A stretch of 64,000 nucleotides of DNA, taken from contig JACEVL010000462.1 in assembly GCA_020284085.1 (NCBI GenBank), positions 40,001 through 104,000 of the forward strand, in the 5' to 3' direction. The notes under the pieces were generated by a model. That model saw nothing but the letters and a program-made list of their open reading frames with translations. It was not told the origin of the DNA and made no database searches. Position 1 is the stretch's first letter. Each line of letters begins with the position of its first letter. This document shows positions 27,058 to 39,508 of the stretch, one piece after another. The stretch comes from Aporrectodea caliginosa (lineage: Eukaryota; Annelida; Clitellata; Crassiclitellata; Lumbricidae). The position numbers were made by a program, and so were the translations under genes.

Positions 27058-27915
27058 ATGACCACAATTAAGGGAGTTCAGATTGGTGCCAAGCTGAGCG
27101 TGAACTTCATGACAAACATGCAGAAACTGCATCGTGGACTTTGGCCGTGGGACAAGGGTCTGAAGTCACGTCTTCCTCTGCACTACAAGAAGCGATACGT
27201 AGAGACGTGGATGACAGAACCTGCGCCCGTTCACTACCGACCCGAACCACACAAGTACGTTCCAGACAAGTTCGGTATTCCGTTGCGCACCCAGAACGTC
27301 CCGATTCCCACGATATTCCCAAGGGAAGCGGATGAAGGATTGTGGGGAGGCGAGGGTTTTGTTGCGGGCTTTAAAAAGAAGAATAATGATGAGTTGAAAC
27401 CACGAGTGGCCAAGCTTTGGAGGCCGTATCTTATGCGACGGGTGTTTTACAGTGAGATTCTCAACCAACACTTTGACATAACAGTTACGCGGCGAACCCT
27501 AGACCTCGTTGACGATGCGTTTGGGTTCGATAATTACATCCTGAAGACGCATGAAGTCGACTTGAAATCGAAGCTTGGAATGACTTTGAAACGGCAGATG
27601 TTACTGGCACTTGTGCGGAAATCAATGTTTCCAGACGATCCAAAGAAACGGGATGAAATCTACGCAAAGTACGAGCAGTTTGTGATCCCCGAGCAGGAGG
27701 CGGAATGGGTCGGTCTCTCCCTGTACGATGCTGAACAAAAGCAAAATGAGATCGAAGAGGCCGAGAGGTTAAAGAATCTACGGCCTCTCAAGGAAGTTTA
27801 TGGTGAGGAACTCTTGGCTGAGTTGAGGGAGAACGAGGCTGGGAAAGACACTGCCAGTTCATCATCCACATCTTGGCTGAAAAAACTGAGTCCATTTCAG
27901 GGTGAGAAAAAGTGA
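27058..27915 (+). CDS. MRPL28: Mitochondrial large ribosomal subunit protein bL28m (MRPL28)
   Basis: A 285-residue protein of the mitochondrial ribosome large subunit. Family landmarks in order are the SRLPLHYKKRY start, PAPVHYRP, VPIPTIFPREADEGLWGGEG, KLWRPYLMRRVFYSEIL, the ITVTRRTLDLVDDAFGFDNY block, ILKT, DLKSKLGMTLKRQMLL, and IPEQEAEWVGLSL. Vertebrate MRPL28 is about 256 residues; this one is longer at the Ser/Lys-rich C-terminus. The whole CDS is uninterrupted. A 5' UTR intron is likely, because AAATTCTGATTGCAG (acceptor AG 27035-27036) lies 21 bp before the ATG. The start is the first ATG, with A at -3, and the N-terminal residues are basic and amphipathic, as for import. The gene is divergent from HSDL2 and convergent with SPATA6. 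Confidence 0.95.
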   Translation: MTTIKGVQIGAKLSVNFMTNMQKLHRGLWPWDKGLKSRLPLHYKKRYVETWMTEPAPVHYRPEPHKYVPDKFGIPLRTQNVPIPTIFPREADEGLWGGEGFVAGFKKKNNDELKPRVAKLWRPYLMRRVFYSEILNQHFDITVTRRTLDLVDDAFGFDNYILKTHEVDLKSKLGMTLKRQMLLALVRKSMFPDDPKKRDEIYAKYEQFVIPEQEAEWVGLSLYDAEQKQNEIEEAERLKNLRPLKEVYGEELLAELRENEAGKDTASSSSTSWLKKLSPFQGEKK

Positions 27916-30900
27916 AATCAGATGGAATTATGCTCACCTTTGGGAATAGATAGAAGTTAGTCACTAAACTGTCACCAAGGGCTAAATTGACTGCCGGGAG
28001 CAGGCTTAAATGACTTCAATTTACAGGGGATTGATGTGACCTTTTTTACATATGTTTACAGGCTTTACCAGCTAACACCTACAAACTCAAATAAGGCCAT
28101 CCATGTTTGACAGGAACTTTAATGTTTAGGTGTCATCCTCAATTTGGAATGTCCAAGTTTAAAGAGTTATTTATAGCCCACGATGATTCGCTGTTTGCTT
28201 TTGGAAATGATTTTTAGGAATTAATTTTAAGTAAATTAGTTTCAATCATGTTTTTAGTGTGTCATGTTTGTCTTAACTGTCAAAAGTAAGACCACTAAGT
28301 TTTAAATATTTGGGAGTGAGAGTAGTCTAGGAAAAATTGGATTGTTTGAGGCTGCTGATATTATTCTTAGTCTTGCCTCTACTTAGCTGTGTATAGTTTT
28401 TAGTCTTCCCTCTGTTTTCAAACGTCTGTCTGGTTATACTATCTTACCTGTTTTGCCGTTCTGTTTTTCTAACTATTGAGACTCCTGCAGTGGCAACGCT
28501 ATTTAGCGGTATGGTAAGGTAAGGCCGTGAGACATTATGTATGAGCAAGGTAGTTCAGGCTATCATGATGTTTGGTTTGAAAAATATTGTGGCTGGAGCA
28601 CAAGTTCTACAAGGCTCAAAAGTGTATTTTGATATGTTATGGTAGTCTGGGGTTTAAACTTTGGATGCATTGTTGACAGCCGCATGCATTCATAAACTGC
28701 CCAGTACAAGCTTCTATACTGCCTTGCAAATGCCTACTTGGCCAGAATATGAGAAAAGAAATGAGAGCCAGATACGACCATGTTAAGTGGAAGGCTACAT
28801 ATTAAGTTTGTTTATTTACTTACTGCACCTATTAGTATAACTTATAAACTTATTATTGAATTATTATAACTTATCGACTTATTATTGAATTATTATAACA
28901 CATTGACTATTTTTGAATTATTATAATTTATTGACTTTTTTATTATTATTATTGCACTTATACATGTATGTGACAATCTTGGCATGCTAGCAGAAAGGCT
29001 GCCTTGCCACACCACTCCATGGTTCAAGAATCTTGTGGCTGAAGCACGCAAACTAACAAAGTGAGCCAACAATAGGACAAGAGGACAAAATATAATTTTT
29101 ATTTTCAGATAGTGCCACAAGAAGTTACTCTCCTTCCCAGTATCTCTGCTGTCCATCTCTTTCTCAACCACAATTCTGGTTTTGTGTATAGTGACTCAAG
29201 AAATCTATATTATAGTCCTTCTAAACCTTAGTTAAAATTTTTTGAAATAAACTCACAAATACCATGGCATCTATCTGACCCAAGCCGTTAGCTCACCCAC
29301 TCTGCATCTCTCGCAGTTTCCGCATAGACCATCCAATCAAAACTTTAACCAGTACTTTTGAAACAATATGAAGTCTATCTTCTTATCATGCTGTTACAGT
29401 TTCAAGCACCATACACTTTTGTCATCTGTATGGGCTAGTCTACCTCACCGAGTTTGTTTTGACTGAGCATTTGTGACTAAGCTTGTTCCAGTAACTTAGT
29501 ATATTTTGGGGGCTGAAGAAACCTAGAGATAACAACGATTTTGTCAGTGTTTGTCTGTCCAGCTGTATGTCCAATAATCCTGTGTTCGGTCTGCTTGTGT
29601 CTGTCGCCAAGGATTGAACTATGCTAAAGAATAAAACTAAGAAATCTTCACCATGATTTAAAAATTTACGTAAATCAAGTTATTTCATGCAGAGAATGTT
29701 CACAATTAACGTGCATTTCACGAATATATGAGCCTCACAAATAATCTCAGAAAGTCTAGTGCACACTTACAACAGCACCTGCAAGATTCATTCATTCATT
29801 CATTCATTCAGAGGACTTATATAGCGTCCCTCCAAGATAACCTACTAAGATAATGATTGAGTGAATACTTTTGAATCAGAAATTGATCACGACATTTTTC
29901 TACAGCTAGGAACAAGCACCCAGCATGAATAAATATTAACTTAAATTTAAAAAACTGGTTTGTACATCAGTGAAGATAGGAAAATGTCACATACTTCAAA
30001 AGTTCACATAGTAGGTTGCACAGTAACGTTCAAAATTAATGATTATGCAGAATTATTATGAAATCATTCATTACACAAATTCATCAATTACAAAAATCAA
30101 TTATGAAAATTATGGCACATAATTGTCACAGAAAGTAACAGAAAAATATAAATAAGATGAACTGTGAAACAGTGTACACATGATATGCAGATGAAGTCAT
30201 GTGAAAATTGCACGTGGACGGTGGACCACAATTAAGGAAAAATCAGTGTTAATTATCTAGAGAATCATATAGTTACACTGTTACAATAGTGATTGCCACT
30301 GAAATTGATTTCACATTGCAATAATACTAGCGGTAAAACTAAACGAATATGTCAGTAAGAAATAAATAAACAGGTTAATATCATGCTAGTTCTAAAAACG
30401 TAAAGTTTCAGTAAAATATTTGATTAACATATACTGTTCTTCATAATTATTAAATAATATAAATGTTAATCCGTGTTACTAAACTAATTTTCTTCGATAT
30501 GGTAAAATATGTGAATGCAGGAAACCGATGTTCACCAAAGATTTCATAATCCCTTCCATTTGCAGACAAGATCCATAAATCTGAAACAAAATGTGATTAG
30601 CATTGCTAAATCTATGGAAAAAATTAAAACATAATTAAACGAAAATTAAAAGCAAATGACTCAATTCGACTCTTTAAATGAGTCTCGTGAACACAACAAT
30701 ATAGTGAAGTCATAAAATTCATGATATCAAAGAAACAGTTAACAACTCTGAAAATAAACAGACTTTTATGAGGATTGTTTTGTAGAAAAATTCTCCATTT
30801 CATGTAACTAAGCAAAATATTCCGATTTAATTAAAGTTAATCTGCTTTCTACAGCTTTGTGAATAATCCAAAAATAGAAACACTTTTTACAAGGTGCCAA

Positions 30901-31006
30901 TCCTTAAGTATTATAAAGCTTCTCTCTAGATTATCTAAGCAAATGCATGACACAAATATCTAAAAGACTGCAACCTGGATAAATTCCCATCAGTTGCCAT
31001 GGATAG
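27916..31006. other. Convergent intergenic region between MRPL28 and SPATA6
   Basis: It holds the unmapped 3' UTRs. AATAAA-type signals on the + strand occur near 29246 and 29632. An inverted L2-type tail, (CATT)n plus AGAGGACTTATATAGCG, lies at about 29788-29835. No coding region is recognised; the frames at 28893 and 30624 have no features. Confidence 0.55.
29788..29840 (-). repeat. L2-like LINE/SINE 3' tail, solo
   Basis: (ATTC)n followed by AGAGGACTTATATAGCGTCC, the reverse complement of the GCGCTATATAAAT-(GAAT)n tail of the L2-like LINEs here. No body remains. Confidence 0.6.
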
Positions 31007-34000
31007 TTAGATATAGATTCCACGGCGAGCCAACTCCAGATCCAACTCCAGGTCATCAAGGGTGTCATAGTAGTACGGGTAGTAGTACGGCCACAGCTGA
31101 AAACAGTCTTCTGTGATAAAGCTAAGAACTCTTGGCATAAAATCAAATGATATTAGCTTAAATCAAATCAATTAGATACCCCAGCAATATCTAATAGATT
31201 AGATACCCTGCTTAACCCCTGTATTATGTATCATGCCAACTCCAAAACAATATCTCTTGATATCATATAGATATCTCAGTTATATCTAATGGATCAGATA
31301 CTCCACTCATCCTCTGAATATCTGTTGATAACCAATTGATTAGATAACCCAAGGTATATATGACAGAGTAGATACCCCAGTGATATTTGATACAGTAGAG
31401 TCCAGCTCTACCTAATTGATAGAATATTCATGTGATATTAAATGTACCAGCAATATCTAATAATTAGCACCAATGAATAAGCTAGTCTGACGTGGCTTTT
31501 GTGTGGTTCCACAAATTACGGGTTTTACATTACACTATCCTGTAAGAACACTATCTGTTGATATCTAATTGATTAGATAACCCAAGCAATCTATCAACAT
31601 CTAATAGATCACATACCTTGGCAATATCTCTAACTGACTACCAGCAATACGTTATACTGAGACATTCAGTGATATCTAATAGATTAGATATCCAATTTAC
31701 CCTATACGAACGATATCTGTTGATGCTGTTGACGCGTTCCAGAGAACGGTTCAGGCGTTCCAGAGACCGATTGCGTTGAAGGGCCAGATCCACACGCGCC
31801 TGGATGAGATCCGCTCTCGCTGGAGAAGACCAGTAACGATCTGACAGAGACGAAGCAAAGCGCGTCGGACTCGCAGATCGAGAACCTGGAATATGCACAC
31901 ATGATCTAAAGCATTTACACGATTTATATAGCTCCACGTTCGATAAGTGATTCCAAAATACTTCATGGCATTCAGTCTAACTTAGCAAAACAGAATTGAA
32001 CAAGGTACGCCACATAGTTACGTAACCAAAGGAGATACTCCCTATCTTACCATTCTTAAATTGCCTTCATTAACCTATTTTCTTGCCTAAGCTAACCAAA
32101 TTAACCTAATTTCAACTACATGTAAATAGTCAGACCAAACCAAACCTACTTCCTGTAAACCCACCTGGCCTATTGCTCAAACTCACCTAACCTACTTCAC
32201 TCAATTTAGCCTAAACCCAACTAGCCTAGCCTAACTACTCTGAGAGTCTGAAATACAAATCATCAACTCACATTCTTAACCTAGCTCAACCATCGAGATT
32301 TTCTCCTGCTCTACCATATACTCTTCCCATCCTAGCTCATGTTGTACCCTTCCCTAACTGCCTGCCAATGCTGCCATACCCATCCATAACTGCCTGTCAT
32401 ACTCCACACCCTTGAATCCCATCTGCCTAGCTCCAAGTTGTACTCTTCCCGAACTGCCGGAATACTTCACAACACTCCATAACTGCCTGTGGATCTCCAT
32501 AGTCCATGCCCTTCCAATCTTCCTAGCTCTATGTTGTACCCTTACCTAAATTCCTGCCCTACCATATACCCCTCCAAAACTGTCCGGCATACTCCATACC
32601 TTTCCCATATGCCTAGCTCCATGATGTACCCGTCCCTAACTTCCTGCCTACTTCACACCTCTACAGAACTGCCTGCCCTATCCAATTCCCTTTCCCCCTG
32701 CCCAGCTCTATCACTTACCTTTCTCTAACTATCCTGCACTGCCCTATACCCCTTTTCTTACCTGCCCTGTCCTGCTGAAGACCTAGCATACCTCACCTTA
32801 ACGAACCCATGGTAAGACTGACAGCAGAAGTTCTTACCATATCCAGTATCAGCATCGTAGGAGCCCTGCATAAACAAAAAACACGAACATAAAGTGTGGT
32901 ATGTAATGTAAAAATATATTTCAACAATATATGTTTACCTGAAACAGTCTTCCAGCACCTATTCAGGATGCCAGAAGCCTTTCTGATTTAAACAAACAGT
33001 TTAAAATGTACTTGTTACGTAAATCTGGGCATTAGAATTTGCACTGACAGTAGACAGTCTTGTTAAGCATCCTAGAAGTAGCTTGCTACCAACTACGCTA
33101 TAAAAATTGTTGTAATTACAATTACATGATTGTAATGTTCGATTATTTTCCCCGGAACTTTGTGTTGTAATTATATAGCAGAGCTTACAAGTGTTCAAAC
33201 AAATCAAAATAATAAATGTGTAAAACTATTATAGATTTTTCAGCAGCAAATCATAATTTATATCTATGCATTTATGTAGATCTGTGCTGTCCGAGTAACT
33301 GGATATTTGAGTAGTCCGCGAGTAGCTTAACGAATACTCGAGTACTCGCCAGTCTTGTTTCGCCAGCCACAGATATTAGATTCCAGTATGTTGGTCAGAA
33401 AGCAGTGAAATGGTAGGTTTAGGTGGGTACTGAATCAGATTTACAGTACCTCCATTTCACGATTAAACAAACTTAACAACTCTGCCACTTTCCTACTCTG
33501 GTAGTGCTACTCTGAAGCCTGGAAAAAGCAGCAGGGTGACACAGCATCATTGAACAGAAGGTACCTACTGACATTCTGCGCTTCCTTTCGATAGATCTCC
33601 CTCGACTGAACATGGGAGTCGGCTTTCGACCAATCAGTTCGTCATCCACCTGACAGATAATCGTAAAAAAGATTCTACACTCTGCCACAATTTACAAACT
33701 ATTTAGCTCTGATCTCGTTACATAAATAGTAGATTCTCTTATTTTACTTATCACTCAACATGTATCCTACCTGGCTGCGGTTTGACAGTTTGACTACTAT
33801 ATTCGTCAATAAACGAAGATATATATAAACTGGTAGATAACATAAACAAGACATATATATATATATATATATAGGCTACACCAGTTGATAACAGTTTATT
33901 GAAAATTGAGCAGGGTCGAGGTCAAATGGCCTCTTTAAAAACGTGCACATTTTACACGTTTTGGCATGACAAGATAAAGACTGGTATTTTTAGGTAGCCT

Positions 34001-34019
34001 ATGGATAGATTATCAGGTA

Positions 34020-34063
<44 letters not shown>

Positions 34064-37000
34064 AAATATTTTTAACACATGCAAGGTCACACAGAAATGC
34101 GAATTGGAAGAGCACAGGAAGTTAGATTACAAAGTAGGTCCGATATGACATGTTTTACCTTTCTGACAACAAATGGTGGTCTGTCGTCCAGTGCTGATGG
34201 ACTGCTATCCTCCGTGCTCAAATCCTTCAACTGATTGCGAAGCGGGGAAACAGACCGTGACCTGTATATAGACGACACGGTTTGTCTCACGTAACCGCTC
34301 AAACGTGATGGAGACCTGGAAGGGGATCTAAAATATTGTAATGTAAAGTGGAAAGAGGAAGAAGTGGAGCCAGCCCTGAGAAGCCACCATGGGTCTGAAA
34401 TGTTAGTGACTTCATATTCTTAGCCTCAGCATATGAACCTGGGCAGCCATTCCTCTCCATCATAACCTGCATTATCAATAATTTATAAAATAACCAATAT
34501 TACCAAAATATATGCAAAAACCAAAAAGGAAAAAAAATTAAATTAAAAGTAAACCTAAAAATAAATATAAATATAAGAAAAATTATGTTATATATATTAG
34601 ACGCCATCATTTAATAAATACATGAAAAAAATTACATTTCAAAACATCCTATTAGCATGAAAATTAAACATAGGTAACACGAAAAATGAGCAAATGAAGT
34701 AATTTAAAAAAATTTAAAGCATGCAGAACTATAATTAAATAAATAAATAAAAAAGATATATATCCACTTGGATTTGACTATGCTATATTACACTGGTAAG
34801 TAATTGAAGTTTTCTTTAAGCAACTGACCTTGACCTTGTAATTGACCTACTACGTGACCTTGATCGACGCAGAGAAGAGCCAGAAGTGCAGCACTCAATC
34901 CCGTCCTACAAAGTACATGTTCTTTGAAAATTAAAACTCAATATTAATTAATGGTGCTTAAATCAAATTCGATGTCTCGTGTTATTGGTTCAAATCTTAC
35001 CTTACTGATCGTACTCAGATGGTGGTCTTAGCTTAACACTAGAACACCCTGGGTTAGGTAGTTGAGTTTAGGTGTCCCACAGGAATCGAGTTTAAGGTCC
35101 TCTCTTGTACATTCTCTTTACTGCAGACATTCCCTCAGTTCTGGCTAAACATCAAGCTAAGAGGCAAAGAGATGCTGAGAGGTTCATGTCACAGGTGCAT
35201 AGTTCAGCTTGTTCCAGGAGGATCTAAACTTACATCGAGAAGCCATGGATCAAGAGGAATCATTGCATCCTGGATGATGGTTTTACTTGAGAACTCCAGA
35301 CGCGGTCTGATGCCCTGCAAAGACACAAAGAATTTACTGACAACAGCGTAAAAGATTTACGCGTATATTTGACTTCAACTTAAATTATCTCAACAATTAC
35401 CCTACTAGAAATACATAAATGGCTGATTACACGTAAAAGATTTATGCATAAATTTTACTTCTACTTATATTGTCTCAACAATTCTCTACTAGAAATATAT
35501 TTCATGACTAATGTAAATTAAAAATTGATTGGTAATATTTATAATTTTATATCCAATTAAATCATGCTAAATCATGCTAACGCATTGATGAATTGTAACA
35601 CTTACATATTGGGCTTCCTCAGGTTCCCTGTCCTTGTGCAATCTGCTCTTCTTTCTTCTTCTTTCTTCTTCTTCTTCTTCTTCTTCTTTCTTCTTCTTAC
35701 TTCTTCTTCTTCTTAAACAATATTAGAGCCTTACTTTGTTTCATAAGGGTTTCAAGTGTACTTAAAATTAAACCTCTAGGTGAAACCATTTAATACCAGA
35801 CAACTGGAGTTCCTACCGGGAATGTGACGCTCCTCTCGAGCAGAATTTCGCGGTCATGGATGCCATAGATGGGAGCGTAGGTTGGCTCCGGGTAAAGAAA
35901 CTCTCTGGCAGAAGACTGGTACCATGCCAGAACGCGTTCGTAGTAAGTAAGTCAGACACCTCATCAGCTCGATCTCGACCTCATGTCTGTTAGTGAGAAA
36001 GTCCATTCGGTCAAACGAATGAACTGCCACTTATTATTCATCACGTTGTAAAGGTGAGACGTAGATTCACTTGGCAGTGCCTATCAACTGAACTATAAGA
36101 CCAAAATTCACTGTCCATCTCGGTACTTGTCATTTTGTAGTTGAACATTCTGAATAGCTCTCACTGTGAATTCAGAGGCGCTGTCATGATGAAACCATGT
36201 TGTAAAAAAGATTAGATTAGATTATACATGTATGTAGGATAAAAAGACAAAAATATATTTTTTATAACTCAAAAACATCAGGCACAATTTTTTGATTTTT
36301 ATATGTAATATTTATGTTTCATATTCACTACCTGTTACTATTTGTTTAATTTTGGCTTTGTCTGACATCCCTTACGATGTCTCCGTCCTTTCAAGATTCA
36401 TCTAATTTAGACTACGATTTCATTCATCAGTTGACAATCCGTCAAGGTTTTTAGGAAATAAAATTTACAAAAGTTATTTGAATTTCTTAGTTATCTCAAA
36501 ATGCGAAATGTTGTCTTTGAAGGCCTACTCAGTAATCTCTAATTGACTGATAACCTGACGGATATTACTCATATTAAGTTCTTATATAATTATATAAGTC
36601 AAGAATAATAATTGCATCCTGGACAACTTTTTAATTAAGTACACTCCATGCTTACAAAGTTTAGTTTTTGATTGCCCTGTCAGCATGACACATGTGGAAT
36701 GTATGCCATTTAAAAGATTTATATTTTTAATTTCTCCTCTACTTTTTAAACCAATACTTACCCTAAAAGAAAATAATTGTTGGAGATTACTGTTATTTGA
36801 TGTTTACTAATGTAAATTATGTTATTTGCTGATGAAAATTAAATTGTCCGAACAAATCATGCTAAAATAAATTAAAGGAAACAGTGGGATGCAACACTAA
36901 ACTACAACAGAAATCATAAAATTTATTTACATTTATCTCATCTGAAAAAATAAAACTCAATCATAAAATTTAATTGACCGTACAAGAGATGTAACTTACT

Positions 37001-39508
37001 AGTAAAAACAGTACCATGCTCTGAACAGCATCATACTCTTTAACAATGGTACATATTGCCACACACACCCACTCACAATAAAGTCTGGATATACATATCA
37101 AGTGTACTTACATATATATATATATACATATTTCATGCTATAGTACATTAAGTATTCCTACCGGTAATGTATATTTATTGCAACATTTAATGTCACATAT
37201 CACTTAAATATCCAGATATCAGATGATTGAGCGCACTTGTCTTTGGCTCCGGGTTAAGGAACTCATCTGGCAACAATTCTGCAAGTGCAACTTAAGACAG
37301 CTAACACTTCACCTCAGATACCTATTAGTATAAAGTTTACATACCTTCAAGGCAGTCCGATCTTGAGCCGGTTCATAGGCTGTGTAAAACACCTGCAGAC
37401 AAGAAAGACTCAACAAAAGTACAATACAAAAGAAAAATTAGTTAGCTTCTGCTTCAAGCAATTTCAATCACACAACTACAACAACAGTTGGGTGAAGCCT
37501 CATCAGTGGCCGTACTAACATTAATATGAGCAAGTAACATTACATATTAACATTGTATTACCATTACTGTGAACACAGAGTTAAAGTTTTAATCAGTTCA
37601 AATTTGCCTGTAAGTTACTGCTGTTGGTGATTAAATCCATCATCATTCAGTCAATCAATCAATCATTATGGTTGAAAGGTATTGAGGACTGGTTTTGGTT
37701 AGGGTAGGACAGACAGGGTACCAGCAGTACAGAATGGGTAGGGGAAGTGAAGTAAAGTAAATAGTATTCTAAAACTTGACTATATTCAGTTTAATAGATT
37801 ATGGTAGAGAGGTACTTACTAGCTAGAGTACTTACTAGATACAATACTTACTAGATACAATACTTATAGATTTACTCATTGTAGCTTAGGGTAGCATAAG
37901 GTGGTATGCAGTAGTCTCCAATATGACACAGTTAAAGTAAGGTAAGCATAATAATTAATAATAATAATATCTTTTCTTTAATAGCAGATGATTGACGCAC
38001 TGCCTGTACATTTACATGTTATGCAATTTAAATCTTAACTACTAACAGAACAGACAGCCTGCAATACAACGGCGCTATAGCAGCCTACAAAGCATATCCG
38101 CCCAACGGGGCTATAAAGTGTCGGTACCTCTCGGTCTCTGTGCCAGATGTTATTCAATAGGCTATCGGGTCCCCTGCCGACAAGGGTAGACTATAGTAGG
38201 GTAGGATACAATTCAAGCTAAAGATAGGTTAGGCTATGGTAGGGTAGACTCAATGTGATTCTCACTTACAGAGTTTTATTTTAGTTATAGTTACAGTTAT
38301 AGTTACATGGTTTTTTATTTTAGTTATAGTTATAGTTATAGTTAGTATAATATTTTTAGTTATAGTTATAGTTATAGTTAATGGATTTTTTTATTTTAGT
38401 TAATTCAAATTTACTACTTAGTTACAATGTTTAAGATTAAAGCAAATCATGCGCATTAACAGCTGTTTTACAATTTGCTCAGAGCTTTGAAAGCCTTTGA
38501 AGAATGGGTGCATTCAGCTTCATGAATACACGAGTTTCCAAAGTAACTGACAAATTTCATAATAAAAATATCGAAGTTTTTCGTTCTCATTGTATAGTCG
38601 AATCGTATATTGCATTTCCTATTTTATTTTTTCCATTAACGAAAATAAGATGAATTTTCGTTAGTGTTATTTAGGTTATAGTTATAGTTATAATTAATGA
38701 TATATTTTAGTTATAGTTATAGTTATCGTTAACGAAATCCTTTATTTTCGTTAATGAACATTATCGTTATCGTTAACGAGAATCACACTGGGTATGGTAT
38801 GGTAGGGCATAGGGCTTTGTACAGCAGGGTACGTTTTGATGGCATGGTGCAGCAGGTAACTTATGGTAGGACATAATATGGTAGGATAGGGTATGGTTTC
38901 TTGCAGTCTCAGCCCTGTGGTATGGAATGGGCTCCCATTAGCATTACGCCTGATGCCTAGAGTTCATTCAGATGCATTTTATTGCACCCTTAAGACTGTT
39001 GGCATCCTGTTTAGTAGGGAGCGCTTCTGAGTATCAACCTTGAAGGGTGCTATATAAATCTCCATAATGAATGAATGAATGAGTAGGGTACAGTGATGAT
39101 GATATTCATTTTATTGTTGATTAAAACATGCCAGGTGACAAACCGCATCATAGCTTACAGTTAAAGATAATAAATAAAGAAAAAGAGATTTAACTAAAGA
39201 GTTAAGAATGCTTGGTTTTAAATTTGTTATTGGTATGGACGATTGATATTCTTGTATAAACCCTTGGTATAAAATTTCTATCGTCTTTGCAGGGCGTGAT
39301 GCCTTAGACTTGAGAGGGCAGGACAGAATGGTACAGAATAAGACAAAGTCTACCAACTGAGAAAATTCACCTTATCGAATCGGAGTGTGTCATGAAAGAG
39401 CAGAGGAAAAACAGCGGACGAGAGATGCGTTCGTCTTCGCTGACTAAAGAGACTGACTGCCAGGTAGACATCTTCACGGTTGCTCAGCCAAGTTCCGGGA
39501 CTGGTCAC
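31007..39508 (-). CDS. SPATA6: SPATA6-like protein, exons 2-11 (spermatogenesis associated 6)
   Basis: SPATA6 is a sperm connecting-piece/cilium protein with a C2-like N-terminal domain. Exons (- strand): 39508-39371, 37392-37345, 35979-35817, 35314-35234, 34905-34829, 34327-34159, 33649-33569, 32865-32838, 31885-31701, 31096-31007. They sum to about 352 residues plus a missing first exon. Diagnostic blocks are REDVYLAVSLFSQ and AVFPLLFHDTLRFDK, VFYTAYEPAQDRTALK, AREFLYPEP, GIRPRLEFSSKTI, an RS-rich segment, DDRPPFVVRKV, GSYDADTGYGSRS, LSDRYWSSPARADLIQ with Arg-rich repeats (NRSLERLNRSLERV), and a Tyr/acidic C-terminus (LWPYYYPYYYD). Phases agree except that exon 35979-35817 is one base too long. 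The exon with the initiator Met was not located; a weak candidate near 40400 is out of phase. Confidence 0.88.
31155..31690. repeat. Degenerate GATATCTAATNGATTAGATA repeat in SPATA6 intron
   Basis: Roughly ten diverged copies of a motif around TATCTAATAGATTAGATACC spaced 40-70 bp, between the last two coding exons. Confidence 0.7.
32290..32790. repeat. Degenerate ~115-bp tandem repeat in SPATA6 intron
   Basis: Four to five diverged copies of a unit containing CCTAGCTCCATGTTGTACCC and CTAACTGCCTGCC. It is pyrimidine-rich on the + strand and ends next to the short exon at 32838-32865. Confidence 0.7.
34021..34063. repeat. (ATT)n microsatellite
   Basis: About 14 perfect ATT units, 95 bp from the 3' splice-donor side of the SPATA6 exon at 34159. 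Confidence 0.95.
35645..35716. repeat. (CTT)n microsatellite
   Basis: Near-pure CTT run, like the tail of SINE family B, but no SINE body is seen next to it. Confidence 0.8.
37157..37268 (-). pseudogene. Degenerate duplicate of the SPATA6 FLYPEP exon
   Basis: On the - strand this reads GCCAG|ATGAGTTCCTTAACCCGGAGCC (DEFLNPEPK) and ends ATTACCG|GTAGGAAT. It mirrors the real exon at 35915-35817 (GCCAGAGAGTTTCTTTACCCGG ... TTCCCG|GTAGGAAC). The interior is decayed, so it is probably an exon-duplication relic 1.3 kb upstream of the active exon. Confidence 0.6.
38251..38790. mobile_element. hAT-type element with TTATAG subterminal arrays
   Basis: The ends are CAATGTGATTCTC (38251) and GAGAATCACACTG (38790). 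Arrays of AGTTATAGTTATAGTTA and GTTAACGAAAAT lie inside each end. The flanking 8-mers GGTAGACT and GGTATGGT match at only five positions, so the target duplication is uncertain. Length 540 bp, no ORF. It lies in a SPATA6 intron. Confidence 0.7.
38900..39080 (+). mobile_element. L2-like LINE 3' end in SPATA6 intron
   Basis: It carries GTGGTATGGAATGGGCTCCC (AVWNGLP-type C-terminus) and ends GGGAGCGCTTCTGAGTATC...AAGGGTGCTATATAAAT with (AATG)n. It is close to the subfamily of the 59-60.6 kb copy (ATGCCTAGAG, CTTAAGACTGTT). Confidence 0.8.
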
